Under the pieces are notes generated by a model. It did no database searches, was not told the DNA's origin, and saw only the letters and a list, made by a program, of their open reading frames with translations. The position numbers and the translations under genes were made by a program. A stretch of DNA of 64,000 nt from Polyangium mundeleinium (GTDB lineage Bacteria > Myxococcota_A > Polyangia > Polyangiales > Polyangiaceae), in assembly GCF_028369105.1 (NCBI RefSeq), contig NZ_JAQNDO010000001.1, forward strand, positions 2,721,711 to 2,785,710. The letters run 5' to 3'. Shown here one piece after another: positions 48,313 through 58,216 of this stretch. The stretch's first letter is position 1; the number at the start of each line of letters is the position of its first letter.

Positions 48313-49760
48313 GCCGGCACCTGCTCTACATTGACGGCGCTTGGCGGGAATCGGCCCGCACGCACACCATCAAATCCCCTTTCAGCGGCCGCATCGTCGC
48401 CGTCGCGGAGGAGGCGGACGAAGCCCTCATGGAGCGCGCGCTCTCGGCCGCGAAGGCCGCGCAGACGCGCTTCCGCAAGACGAGCCGGTACCTGCGCAGC
48501 CGCCTCCTCGCGGCGATGGCGCGGCGGATCGACGAGGATCGGGCGAAGTTCGTCACGTCGATCGTCGACGAGGCCGGCAAACCCGCGGCGCTCGCGGACG
48601 CCGAGGTGTCCCGCGCGATCACCACGTTCATCGTCGGCGCCGAGGAGGCCAAGCGGTATGGCGGCGAGGTCTTCCCCGTCGACATCGACGCGGCGGGCCG
48701 CGCGTACGAGCCCGGCACGAGCCTCTTCGTCCCGCGGGGGCCCGTCCTCGCGATCACGCCCTTCAACTTTCCGCTGAACCTCGTCGCGCACAAGGTCGTC
48801 CCTGCGCTCGCGATCGGCGCGCCCGTGCTCATCAAGCCGGCGCCGCAGACGCCGGGCGCCGTGCGCCTGCTCGCGGAGGTCTTCGAGGCGGCGGCGAACG
48901 AGGTCTCCGAGAGCCGCGAGACCATCCCGCTCGCCGCGCTCCAGACGATCACCGCGCCGAACGAGGTCACGGGCCGCGCCATTCGGGATCCACGCGTCGC
49001 CGTCGTCAGCTTCACGGGCAGCGCTTCGGTCGGCTGGAGCATCCAGGGCATGGCGCGCGGCAAGCGCACCGTGCTCGAGCTCGGCGGCAATGCGGCGGTC
49101 CTCGTGCATGGCGGGGCCGACCTCGTCCGCGCCGCCGCGCGCGTCGCGTACGGCGCTTTCGCGTATGCCGGCCAGGTCTGCATTTCCGTGCAAAACGTGT
49201 GGGTCGAGGAGAGCGTCGAGGAGGCGTTCCGCGGCTTCTTGCTGGAGGAGGTCGGCCGCATCAAGACGGGCGATCCGCGCGGCGAGGGCGTGCTCGTCGG
49301 CCCGGTCATCGACGGCAAGGCGGCCGACCGCATCACGGCGTGGATCGACGAGGCGCAAAAGGCGGGCGCGAACGTCCTTTGCGGCGGCAAGCGCGAGGGC
49401 AACCTCCTCCAGCCGACGGTCCTCGATCGTCCGGGCGAGGCGCTCGCGGTCGTGCGCGAGGAGGTCTTTGGCCCGGTGCTCAACCTGCTCACCTACCGCG
49501 ACGTCGGCGAGGCCATCGAGGCTGTGAATCGCTCGAAGTATGGCCTGCAGGCGGGCGTCTTCACCGACAGCTTGCGCGTCGCGCGTCGTACGGTCGAGGA
49601 TCTCGAGGTCGGCGGCGTCATGATCAACGAGGTCCCCACCTATCGCGCCGATCACATGCCTTATGGCGGCGTGAAGGAATCCGGTCTTGGCCGCGAGGGC
49701 GTGCGTTACGCGATGGAAGAGTACAGCGAGCGCAAGACCGTCATTTCGTACAGGGGATAG
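48309..49760 (+). CDS. second aldehyde dehydrogenase (semialdehyde type)
   Basis: 483 residues. ITPFNFPLNLVAHKVVPAL, VSFTGSASVGWSI, VLELGGNAAVLVH (Glu) and YAGQVCISVQNV (Cys), then EEVFGPVLNLLTY. It is clearly distinct from the dehydrogenase 2.8 kb upstream and closer to phosphorylating/lactaldehyde- or succinate-semialdehyde-type members. In context it may oxidise the semialdehyde made by the aminotransferase to a dicarboxylate (inference). Start overlaps the aminotransferase stop by four bases. Confidence 0.88.
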   Translation: MSRHLLYIDGAWRESARTHTIKSPFSGRIVAVAEEADEALMERALSAAKAAQTRFRKTSRYLRSRLLAAMARRIDEDRAKFVTSIVDEAGKPAALADAEVSRAITTFIVGAEEAKRYGGEVFPVDIDAAGRAYEPGTSLFVPRGPVLAITPFNFPLNLVAHKVVPALAIGAPVLIKPAPQTPGAVRLLAEVFEAAANEVSESRETIPLAALQTITAPNEVTGRAIRDPRVAVVSFTGSASVGWSIQGMARGKRTVLELGGNAAVLVHGGADLVRAAARVAYGAFAYAGQVCISVQNVWVEESVEEAFRGFLLEEVGRIKTGDPRGEGVLVGPVIDGKAADRITAWIDEAQKAGANVLCGGKREGNLLQPTVLDRPGEALAVVREEVFGPVLNLLTYRDVGEAIEAVNRSKYGLQAGVFTDSLRVARRTVEDLEVGGVMINEVPTYRADHMPYGGVKESGLGREGVRYAMEEYSERKTVISYRG

Positions 49761-49789
49761 ACTCGACCGTGGGGATTGGAGGATTCGCG

Positions 49790-50941
49790 ATGATTCGTAT
49801 GTCTTCGTGGGTATCGGCGGCGGGCCTCGCCGTGCTCGGGATCGCTTCGCTCGGCTGTCAGGGCGAAAAGAAGCCGGAGGGCGCGGCGCCGACGGGCAGC
49901 GCGGCGCCCGCGGCGCAGAAGCCGGCCGACCCTGCCGAGAAATTCAAGGGCCAGACCTTGAACATCCTCGCGTGGGAGGGTTATGCCGATCCCAAGTTCA
50001 CGAAGGGGTTCGAGGAGAAATACGGCGTCACCGTCAAGGGCACGTATTTCGGTTCGAGCGATGAGCTCGTGGCGAAGCTCAAGTCGAGCCCGGGCGTGTA
50101 CGACATCGTCTCGCCGTCGTCGGACGTCGCGTATACCCTCGTGCAGGGCGGCCTCGTCGATCCGATCGACACCAGCAAGATCGCGAACTGGGGTGACCTC
50201 GCGGACGCGCTGAAGAACCTCGAAGACGCGAAGAAGGACGGCAAGCAATACGGCGTCCCCTTCACCTGGGGCCCCGATTACCTCATTTACGACGCCAACG
50301 TCGTGAAGGAGGAGCCGAAGAGCTGGAAGGTCTTCTACGACGCCCAGTACAAGGGCAAGGTCACCCTCTGGGACGACATCTCGAACATCTATCTCGTCGG
50401 CCAGATCATGGGGCTCGACAAGACGAACCAGGCGGCGCTCTACAACATGACGGACGAGCAGCTCGCCGAGGCGAAGAAGAAGCTCGTCGAGCTCAAGCCC
50501 CAGGTGCGCAAGTACTGGGCGACCGCGGGTGAGCTGAACGATCTCTTCAAGAACAAGGAGGTCGTCCTGGCCGTCGGCTGGCCGCTCACGGTCGGCACGC
50601 TCAACAAGGAGGGGTTGAACCTCAAGGGCGTGATCCCCGAGGAGGGCGCGACGGGCTGGATCGATCGGCTCATGATCACCTCGTCCTCGAAGAACAAGGA
50701 CCTCGCGCTCGCGTACCTCGATTACGTCACGTCGCCCAAGGCCCAGGCGCTCGTCTTCGAGGCGACGGGCGGGTATTGCGTGGCAAACGCGAAGGCCAAG
50801 GAGCACATGTCCGAGGACCTCAAGAAGAGCCCGTGTGTCACCGAGGGCGAGACGTACTTCAAGCGCCTGAACTTCTGGCAATACGTGAAGGAGCGCAAGA
50901 AGTACAACGAGCTCTGGAACGAGGTGAAGAGCGCGAAGTAG
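49790..50941 (+). CDS. spermidine/putrescine-binding lipoprotein (PotD/PotF type)
   Basis: 383 residues. The signal ends LGIASLGCQG (lipobox, Cys near 23), followed by a Pro/Ala/Lys linker. The type-2 periplasmic binding fold opens with LNILAWEGYADPKFTKGFEEKYG, then FGSSDELVAKLKSSPGVYDIV, GVPFTWGPDYLIYDANVV and GWPLTVGTLNKEG. This is the polyamine-binding branch. It would capture putrescine or spermidine and hand it to the permeases encoded next. GGAGGATTCGCG precedes the ATG. Confidence 0.9.
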   Translation: MIRMSSWVSAAGLAVLGIASLGCQGEKKPEGAAPTGSAAPAAQKPADPAEKFKGQTLNILAWEGYADPKFTKGFEEKYGVTVKGTYFGSSDELVAKLKSSPGVYDIVSPSSDVAYTLVQGGLVDPIDTSKIANWGDLADALKNLEDAKKDGKQYGVPFTWGPDYLIYDANVVKEEPKSWKVFYDAQYKGKVTLWDDISNIYLVGQIMGLDKTNQAALYNMTDEQLAEAKKKLVELKPQVRKYWATAGELNDLFKNKEVVLAVGWPLTVGTLNKEGLNLKGVIPEEGATGWIDRLMITSSSKNKDLALAYLDYVTSPKAQALVFEATGGYCVANAKAKEHMSEDLKKSPCVTEGETYFKRLNFWQYVKERKKYNELWNEVKSAK

Positions 50942-50951
50942 GCGAACACGA

Positions 50952-51878
50952 ATGGATACGGCGCCCGCCGCGAAGGCATCGATTCACGCGCAAACCCCGC
51001 CGAAGCGGCGGGCGCTCCTGTTCCTCGTCCTGCCCCCTGCGCTCTGGCTGCTCTGCTTCCTCGTCCTGCCCTACCTGGGTCTGTTCTTTCAGAGCTTCCT
51101 CGGCACGAACGACCTCGGCGACGTCGTCCTCGAGCCCTCGCTGGACGCGTGGAGGGCCTTCTTCACGAAGACCCTCTACCGCAGCACGTTGCTCTACACC
51201 TTCAAGATCGCGCTGACCGTCACGAGCCTCGCCGTGCTCTTCAGCGTGCCGCTCGCGTACTTCATTGCCTTCAAGGTGCGCCGCGGGAAGGAATTGCTCT
51301 ACAGCCTCATCATCGTCCCGCTCTGGGTGAGCTACATCGTCCGTGCGTATGCGTGGAAGATCATCCTCGGCCGCGAAGGGATCCTGAACTCCTTTTTGCA
51401 ATGGGCGAAGATCACGGACGCGCCCGTCGAGGCCTTCCTCTACAGTGAATGGGCCATCATCATCGGCCTCGTCCACATCTACACGCCCTTCGTGCTCATG
51501 CCGGTGTACACCGCGTTCGAGCAGATCCCGCGCTCGCTCGTCGAGGCCTCGAAGGACCTCGGGGCCGGCCGCATCACCACGTTCTTCCGCGTCGTGCTCC
51601 CGCTCTCGCTCCCGGGCGTCATCGCGGGCGGCACCTTTGCGTTCGTTTTGACGCTCGGTGATTTCCTCGCGCCCGTCCTGCTCGGCGGCACCGACAACCT
51701 CATGATCTCGAACGTCGTGCAGAACCTCTTCGGCACCTCGAACGATCGTCCCCTCGGCTCCGTCGTCGGAATCGTCCTGCTCGTCGTGGTCGTGGCGCTG
51801 CTGGAGACGACGTCGCGCGCGGAAAAGTCGTTCGCGAGCCTCGAATCGGGCCGCGGCCGCCTCGGAGGCGCGCGTTGA
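50952..51878 (+). CDS. polyamine ABC transporter permease, PotB type
   Basis: 308 residues with about six membrane helices. The EAA loop reads LVEASKDLGAGRITTFFRVVLPLSLPGVIAG. It has the PotB-like first helix LLFLVLPPALWLLCFLVLPY and a C-terminal charged tail. It begins 11 bases after the binding-protein stop and overlaps the next permease start. It forms half the inner-membrane channel. Confidence 0.92.
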   Translation: MDTAPAAKASIHAQTPPKRRALLFLVLPPALWLLCFLVLPYLGLFFQSFLGTNDLGDVVLEPSLDAWRAFFTKTLYRSTLLYTFKIALTVTSLAVLFSVPLAYFIAFKVRRGKELLYSLIIVPLWVSYIVRAYAWKIILGREGILNSFLQWAKITDAPVEAFLYSEWAIIIGLVHIYTPFVLMPVYTAFEQIPRSLVEASKDLGAGRITTFFRVVLPLSLPGVIAGGTFAFVLTLGDFLAPVLLGGTDNLMISNVVQNLFGTSNDRPLGSVVGIVLLVVVVALLETTSRAEKSFASLESGRGRLGGAR

Positions 51879-52663
51879 AGCGCCGCTTCGATCTGCCCAC
51901 GTTCCTCGTCGGCTCCGCGGCGGCGTTCGTCCTCGCGTTCATCTACCTGCCGATGGTGGTCGTCGTCGTGTATTCGTTCAACCCCGACGCGGTGAACGTC
52001 TTCCCGATGCGCGGCTTCTCCCTCCGCTGGTATCGCGTGATGCTCGAGGATGAGCAGCTCCTCGCGGCGCTGCGCATCAGCCTCCTCGTCGCGCTCGGCG
52101 GCACCTCGATCGGCCTCCTCCTCGGCGTCCCTGGGGCCATCGCGCTCGCGCGCCATGATTTCCCGGGCAAACGGATCCTCGAACGGATCGTCCTTTTGCC
52201 CCTCACCTTGCCGGGCATCGTCACGGGCGTCGCCATGTTGAGCTTCTTTCCGCTCCTCGGCGTCCCCGTCTCGCTCCTCGCCGTCCTCATTGGCCACGGC
52301 ACGTTCCTCATCGCGATCACGCTCACGCAGGTCTATGCCCGCCTCCGGCGCCTCGATCCTTCGCTCGAAGAGGCCTCGGCGGATCTCGGCGCGCCGCCGA
52401 TCACGACCTTTTTCAAGGTCGTCCTGCCGAACATCAAGACGGCCATCATCGGCTCGGCGCTCCTCTCGTTCACGCTCTCGCTCGACGAGATTCCGGTCAC
52501 GTTTTTCCTCATCGCGGGCGACAACACCCTCCCCATTCAGATCTGGGCCATGATGCGCCGGGGCATTTCTCCCGAGGTGAACGCCATCTCGACCCTCGTC
52601 TTTGCTGGATCGATCGGCCTCATCCTGCTCGGCACCGCGCTCGGCGGCCGCGACAAGGAGTAA
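51875..52663 (+). CDS. polyamine ABC transporter permease, PotC type
   Basis: 262 residues from a TTG that overlaps the PotB-type stop (TTGA). About six membrane helices. EAA loop LEEASADLGAPPITTFFKVVLPNIKTAIIG; first helix FVLAFIYLPMVVVVVYSFN is PotC-like. Pairs with the preceding permease; ATP-binding gene 6 bp downstream. Confidence 0.92.
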   Translation: MKRRFDLPTFLVGSAAAFVLAFIYLPMVVVVVYSFNPDAVNVFPMRGFSLRWYRVMLEDEQLLAALRISLLVALGGTSIGLLLGVPGAIALARHDFPGKRILERIVLLPLTLPGIVTGVAMLSFFPLLGVPVSLLAVLIGHGTFLIAITLTQVYARLRRLDPSLEEASADLGAPPITTFFKVVLPNIKTAIIGSALLSFTLSLDEIPVTFFLIAGDNTLPIQIWAMMRRGISPEVNAISTLVFAGSIGLILLGTALGGRDKE

Positions 52664-52669
52664 AACGTT

Positions 52670-53740
<1,071 letters not shown>

Positions 53741-53749
53741 CGGAGACCC

Positions 53750-54769
53750 ATGGAGCTCCAGCCTGGTCATCTCGTCGCGGGGCGCTTTCGTGTCGTGCGA
53801 TTCCTCGGCGAGGGCGCGGTGAGCGCTGTGTACGAGGCCGTCGACGACGTGCGGGGCCACCGCGTCGCGGTGAAGCTCCTGCACCGCGAGCTCTCGCAGA
53901 ACACCGAGATCGTCCAGCGATTCGAGCGCGAGGCCGAGGCCGCGAGCCGCATCGGCTCCGAGCACATCGTCCTCGTGTATGGCGCGGGGGCCTCCCCCGA
54001 GGGACGATTCATCGTCCTCGAATACCTCGACGGCGGCACGCTCGCCGATCTCTTGCGAAAGCGCCGCCCGCTCCCTGCCGAGGAGGCCGTCTCGCTCGTC
54101 GTCCAGCTCCTCGCCGGCTTATCGAAGGCGCACGCGCTCGGCATCGTGCACCGCGATTTGAAGCCCGCGAACCTCTTCCTCGTGCCGGGCCCGCAGGGCG
54201 GCGAATTCCTCAAGATCCTCGACTTCGGCGCCTCGAAGCTCACGAATGCGGGCCAGGCCCTCACGCGCACCGGGGCCATGGTCGGCACGCCGATGTACAT
54301 GTCGCCCGAGCAGATCCGCAGCTCCGACAAGGTCGACCCGCGCTCGGACGTGTATGCAGCGGGCGTGATTCTTTACGAGAGCGTCACGGGCAAGGTCCCG
54401 TTCGACGTGCGAAACGCGATCGAACTCGCGTTTCGCGTGGTCTCGCAGGATCCGCCGCCGCCGGAGACGCATCTGCCCTCGCTCGATCCCGAGCTCTCGG
54501 CGGTCATTCGCCGCGCGATGTCACGCGACCCCGACGCCCGCTTCCAGACGGCCGCGGAGATGCATGAAGCGCTCGGCGGATGGCTGCAGAAGCATGGCAT
54601 TCCCTTGCCGCCGGAGACGCGCACCGCGCCCGCTGCCGTGCTGACGGCCGTGCCGACGGCCACGCCGCGCGCGGCGCCCGTGGGATCACGGTCCGTTCGG
54701 CTGTATGTGGCCGTTGGGCTTGGCGTGTTGCTCGTCGTCGCGCTCGTGCTTTACGTCGCCTTGGGATGA
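53750..54769 (+). CDS. tail-anchored Ser/Thr protein kinase
   Basis: 339 residues. Kinase domain about 12-275 with FLGEGAVSAVYEA, VAVKLLH, IVHRDLKPANLFL, LDFGASKL, and GTPMYMSPEQIR. A Pro/Ala/Thr linker leads to a final membrane helix (LYVAVGLGVLLVVALVLYVALG) that ends the protein, so the catalytic domain faces the cytoplasm with no external sensor. It begins 9 bp after potA, with GGAGACCC upstream, so it belongs to the polyamine operon. Confidence 0.92.
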   Translation: MELQPGHLVAGRFRVVRFLGEGAVSAVYEAVDDVRGHRVAVKLLHRELSQNTEIVQRFEREAEAASRIGSEHIVLVYGAGASPEGRFIVLEYLDGGTLADLLRKRRPLPAEEAVSLVVQLLAGLSKAHALGIVHRDLKPANLFLVPGPQGGEFLKILDFGASKLTNAGQALTRTGAMVGTPMYMSPEQIRSSDKVDPRSDVYAAGVILYESVTGKVPFDVRNAIELAFRVVSQDPPPPETHLPSLDPELSAVIRRAMSRDPDARFQTAAEMHEALGGWLQKHGIPLPPETRTAPAAVLTAVPTATPRAAPVGSRSVRLYVAVGLGVLLVVALVLYVALG

Positions 54770-54800
54770 GCGTTTGCGCGGTCTGCTGGCCGCGTCGGTT

Positions 54801-54831
54801 TTCGTGAAGGACCCCGACCCATGCGAGCAAC
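54801..54831 (+). promoter_or_regulatory. two-part ECF promoter candidate, copy 1
   Basis: TTCGTGAAGGA, 11 bases, GCGAGCAAC. The same two parts with the same spacing occur at 56181-56211. It ends 69 bases before the sigma gene ATG, which fits autoregulation by the ECF factor. Confidence 0.6.
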
Positions 54832-54900
54832 ATGGGATCGGGTGGCCGTTTGACCTGGTCCTGGCTTCGCAGCACGACGTGGTTCGCGAGCGTCCCTGCC

Positions 54901-55434
54901 ATGGAGGACGCTCCCGCGCCTGCGCCCGAGCTCGCCTCCGTGCACGCGCGCCACGCCGAGTATGTCTTCGCCTCCCTGCAGCGCCTCGGCGTGCGCGGCG
55001 TGGCGCTCGAAGACGCGCACCAGGAGGTCTTTCTCGTCGTCCACCGCCGCCTTTCCTCGTACGACGGCCGCTCCAGCATGCCCGCGTGGCTCTTCGGCAT
55101 TTGCCGGCGTGTCGCGGCGGCGCACCGGCGCAAGGCCCACCTGCGGCACGAGGTCTCCGTGGACCCCGACTGGGACATCGAGGACAGCGAGGCCGATCCC
55201 GAGCAGGCGCTCGCGCGTGGGCAGGAGCGCCGCGAGGTCGAGCGGGTCCTCGACATGCTCGACCTCGACAAACGCGTGGTGCTCGTCATGTACGAGATCG
55301 AGGGCATCGAATGCGACCGCATCGCGGCGCAGCTCGGGATCCCCGTCGGCACGGTGTATTCACGTCTTCATGCGGCGCGGCGTGATTTCGAGAAGGCGAT
55401 GACGCGCTCCGTGCGCGCGGCGGGGCGGCGCTGA
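54901..55434 (+). CDS. ECF-type RNA polymerase sigma factor
   Basis: 177 residues from the ATG giving MEDAPAPAP. An ATG at 54832 directly abuts the proposed promoter and would lie upstream of the transcription start. Region 2 is LEDAHQEVFLVVHRRLSSY and MPAWLFGICRRVAAAHRRK. Region 4 is LDLDKRVVLVMYEIEGIECDRIAAQLGIPVGTVYSRLHAARRDF. Group IV sigma factors direct RNA polymerase to a small regulon. The next gene starts on its stop codon and encodes a probable membrane-bound regulator. Subfamily not assigned. Confidence 0.92.
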   Translation: MEDAPAPAPELASVHARHAEYVFASLQRLGVRGVALEDAHQEVFLVVHRRLSSYDGRSSMPAWLFGICRRVAAAHRRKAHLRHEVSVDPDWDIEDSEADPEQALARGQERREVERVLDMLDLDKRVVLVMYEIEGIECDRIAAQLGIPVGTVYSRLHAARRDFEKAMTRSVRAAGRR

Positions 55435-56141
55435 TGGCCGCGCGGGGTCGGCCTCCTGTGGGGGACGGGCTCTCCCCTTCGGCGCGGCGCCTCCTCCTGG
55501 CCGCGCGCCCCGTGCGTCGCATGCGACCTGCCGAGCGGGCTCGTTCGGCGGCATTCGTCGCGGCGCTCGTGGACGAACCTGCGCGCGGCGAGCACGCCAC
55601 GGGCCTTGCGCGCGTGCCCCGTGTGGTGGTTGCCATGGCCGCCGTGGTCCTCGTATTCGGGTCCTCGGCGCACCACGAAGTGCCACGCGCGGAGCCGACC
55701 CTCGTCGCCGACGACGTGGCGCGCGCGGAGCCTCGGCATGGGTTTGCTCGGGTCCCGGACGAGCCGAGCACGCGCGTGTCGGAGGACGAGGGAGAGGACG
55801 TTCCCGGACGTGGCGATGTCTGCGGGCGGAACGTATGTGATCTGGAGCCTTCCTGCTGCGAGGGTGTTTGGGACGAGCGTTGTGACAGGACGCTCCTCGA
55901 GCTGACCCGCGTGACGTCCCACGCCTCGCCCGTGCGCGCGGGCCGTTGCTACTGGCACGACCGGGAGAGTTGCCCGGGATGCGCGTGTCCCATGTACCTG
56001 AAGCGCGTGGAGGAGCTCCCTCGGGGCGACGATCCCGGCACGAGCTTGGGGTACGACGGTGGGAGTGGATGCCTGCGCGACAGGCGCCGCCTCCTGTCGA
56101 ACATGAAATGGATGTGCGTCGAGGGGTTTTGCGAGGAGTGA
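55434..56141 (+). CDS. membrane-bound Cys-rich protein, likely anti-sigma partner
   Basis: 235 residues, start base shared with the sigma stop. A basic N-terminal cytoplasmic part of about 60 residues (SPSARRLLLAARPVRRM, PAERARSAAFVAALV) is followed by one membrane helix (VVVAMAAVVLVFGSSA). The C-terminal domain after that is acidic and very Cys-rich (CGRNVCDLEPSCCEGVWDE, CYWHDRESCPGCACP, CVEGFC). The position and one-helix topology fit an anti-sigma factor that senses an extracytoplasmic, perhaps redox or metal, signal. No conserved anti-sigma motif was seen, so this is inference. Confidence 0.65.
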   Translation: MAARGRPPVGDGLSPSARRLLLAARPVRRMRPAERARSAAFVAALVDEPARGEHATGLARVPRVVVAMAAVVLVFGSSAHHEVPRAEPTLVADDVARAEPRHGFARVPDEPSTRVSEDEGEDVPGRGDVCGRNVCDLEPSCCEGVWDERCDRTLLELTRVTSHASPVRAGRCYWHDRESCPGCACPMYLKRVEELPRGDDPGTSLGYDGGSGCLRDRRRLLSNMKWMCVEGFCEE

Positions 56142-56180
56142 GCGGGTGATTGCGTACCAGAATGGCGCTCGTGGGACGAT

Positions 56181-56211
56181 TTCGTGAAGGATCGCCATGC
56201 CAGCGAGCAAC
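56181..56211 (+). promoter_or_regulatory. two-part ECF promoter candidate, copy 2
   Basis: TTCGTGAAGGA, 11 bases, GCGAGCAAC, identical in both parts and spacing to the element at 54801-54831. It lies 52 bases before the lipoprotein ATG. Confidence 0.6.
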
Positions 56212-56263
56212 GACCCCGATAGAGCGCGGGTGCTCCGCGCGAAGAGAAAGGTCGAGGAGAATC

Positions 56264-56677
56264 ATGCATCATCACCGCGCTTTGTCGCTGGCCGCCGCGC
56301 TGTTCGTCATGCCCTTCGCCGCGGGGTGCGTGGCGGGAGGAGAGGACGTGGGGGACGAGGTCGTGGAGGTCGAGGGGCCGGGGCTCTCGGAGAGCTATCA
56401 CGTGACGAACGGTACGAATCTGAGCTGCTTCCACCAGAGCGGGTACGGAATGCGATGCATCTATACGGGCGGGACGAACGGGCTCGCGCGCTGGCAGTAC
56501 GATTATTCGAACACATGGGGGCTGGACGGCCCCTCTTATCTCAGCGGGGACGACGTGAACTGGGGACATTGCCAGGACCCGGGCAGCGTAGGGGCGCCCT
56601 TCTCGTTCACCATCCACGTGCAGGCGTGGGATTCGAACGGGAACAACCCCGGGTCGCTCTCCATCAACTGCAAATAA
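56264..56677 (+). CDS. small secreted lipoprotein of the sigma regulon
   Basis: 137 residues. The signal MHHHRALSLAAALFVMPFAA ends in GC (lipid Cys near 22). An acidic linker (EDVGDEVVEVEG) follows, then a small beta-rich domain with three or four Cys (LSCFHQSGYGMRCIYTG) and many aromatic and Asn residues (WQYDYSNTWGLDG). CGAGGAGAATC precedes the ATG. A promoter element shared with the sigma gene makes it a likely target of that sigma factor. No family recognised. Confidence 0.7.
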   Translation: MHHHRALSLAAALFVMPFAAGCVAGGEDVGDEVVEVEGPGLSESYHVTNGTNLSCFHQSGYGMRCIYTGGTNGLARWQYDYSNTWGLDGPSYLSGDDVNWGHCQDPGSVGAPFSFTIHVQAWDSNGNNPGSLSINCK

Positions 56678-56740
56678 TGCCTCGTCTCCCGCCGCGGACC
56701 ACCTGGGCCCTCGTGTCCCCCGCGTGGTAAGCTCTTCCCC

Positions 56741-57400
56741 ATGCGCTCCCTCGCGACCGCCGAGCTCCTCCCTCCGGACCCCATGACCCTCGAGGAATGG
56801 GCCGACCTGGACGAGGACGAGCCGGGCGAGCTCGTCGATGGTCATCTCCAAGAGGAAGAAGTGCCGGACAACCTACACGAGGCCGTTGCAGCCTGGCTAT
56901 TCCGCATGCTCGGCGTATGGGGCGCCGAGCGCCGAGCGGCCGTCTTCGGCGCTGACCACAAGCTCGGCGTTTCGCAGACACGCGGACGCAAGCCCGACGT
57001 CACCATGTATGCCCCCGGGACGCGCCTCGGACGCGGCGCGCTCTCCCGCACCGCGCCCCTGCTCGTCGTCGAGGTCCTCTCTCCCCGCCCCCGCGACGTC
57101 CGACGGGATCGCCTGGACAAGCGCTCGGAGTACGCCCGCTTTGGTGTCAAGCTCTACCTGCTCGTCGACCCCGAAGCCCGCGTGCTGGAGCTCTACGAGC
57201 TTGGCGCGGACGGGCGTTACGTCCTCGATGCCTTCGCCTCGGAAGGCAAAATGACGCTCCCTGGATGCGAGGGACTCGAGCTCGATCTCAACGCCCTGTG
57301 GGCCGAGGTCGCGTGGATCGTCGGCGACGACGAGGCCGAGGAACGCGAGGAGCCCGAGGAGCGCGAAGCGGCCACGGAAGGCGACGACGACGTCGTTTGA
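56741..57400 (+). CDS. Uma2-family (DUF820) endonuclease-like protein
   Basis: 219 residues. MTLEEWADLDEDEPGELVDGHL is the typical Uma2 opening. RKPDVTMYAPG (Asp), LLVVEVLSPRPRDVRRDRLDKRSEYARFGVKLYLLVD (Glu and the Lys before Ser-Glu-Tyr) form the PD-(D/E)xK-like core. An acidic Glu-rich tail ends the protein. Unlike the Uma2 protein 15 kb upstream it keeps the Lys and lacks the coiled coil. Role in the cell not established. Confidence 0.82.
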   Translation: MRSLATAELLPPDPMTLEEWADLDEDEPGELVDGHLQEEEVPDNLHEAVAAWLFRMLGVWGAERRAAVFGADHKLGVSQTRGRKPDVTMYAPGTRLGRGALSRTAPLLVVEVLSPRPRDVRRDRLDKRSEYARFGVKLYLLVDPEARVLELYELGADGRYVLDAFASEGKMTLPGCEGLELDLNALWAEVAWIVGDDEAEEREEPEEREAATEGDDDVV

Positions 57401-57424
57401 CCCCCACGCCTCGCTCGTGATGTG

Positions 57425-58216
57425 ATGTCATCCGCCCCCATGGCGGAGCCTGCCCGACGCCTCCAGCCGATCGACACCACTGCGGAGATCGAGACGCCCG
57501 AGCACGTGCGGTTCCATTACCCCGTTGCCGGCCCTGCTCGCCGCGTCGTCGCCTGGGCGCTCGACTGGCTCCTTCGGGGCGCCGTCCTCCTCGTCTTCGC
57601 CATCATCGCCGTCATGGGTGGCCTCGCCATCGGGGATGCCGTCTCCGGCCTCTCCACCGGGTTTCTCCTGGTCATCCTTTTCCTTCTGGAGTGGGGGTAT
57701 TACACGCTCTGGGAGGTCGCCTGGAATGGCCGCACGCCGGGCAAACGCGCGCTCGATCTGCGCGTCGTCACCGTCCATGGCCATCCTTTGCGGATTGGCG
57801 ACAGCTTCCTCAGGAACCTCCTCCGCGCCGCGGATTTCCTCCCCCTGGGGTATGCCGTGGGCCTCGTCGCCATGGCCCGCGACAGCCGGTTTCGACGCCT
57901 CGGCGACATGGTCGCGGGCACCATGGTCATCGTCGAGGAGCGCCGCGCCGTCGCCTCTACGCTTCGGATCGATCCTCCGCCCACCCCGAAGGAGCTCGCG
58001 AGCCTCCCCCAGCGCCTCCCGCTCTCGGGTGACGAGCTCGAAGCCATCGAGCTGTTTCTTCGCCGCAAGGAAGGCCTCGGCCCTGCGCGGGAGGAGGAGC
58101 TCGCGGCCATGGTCGCGCCCCTCTTCGCGAGCCGCATGGGCCTTCGGAACAAGGACTCCGCGCGCCTCCTCGCCTTGCTCCACGCGCGCGCCAGCGAGCG
58201 CAGGAGGCCTCTGTGA
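57425..58216 (+). CDS. RDD-family membrane protein
   Basis: 263 residues. RDD domain about 40-175 with ARRVVAWALDWLLRGAVLLV (Arg and Asp), a second helix pair, and LEWGYYTLWEVAWNGRTPGKRALDLRVV; the end DSRFRRLGDMVAGTMVI is characteristic. A soluble C-terminal tail of about 85 residues is extra. First gene of a cluster in which every gene overlaps the next or nearly so. Confidence 0.88.
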   Translation: MSSAPMAEPARRLQPIDTTAEIETPEHVRFHYPVAGPARRVVAWALDWLLRGAVLLVFAIIAVMGGLAIGDAVSGLSTGFLLVILFLLEWGYYTLWEVAWNGRTPGKRALDLRVVTVHGHPLRIGDSFLRNLLRAADFLPLGYAVGLVAMARDSRFRRLGDMVAGTMVIVEERRAVASTLRIDPPPTPKELASLPQRLPLSGDELEAIELFLRRKEGLGPAREEELAAMVAPLFASRMGLRNKDSARLLALLHARASERRRPL

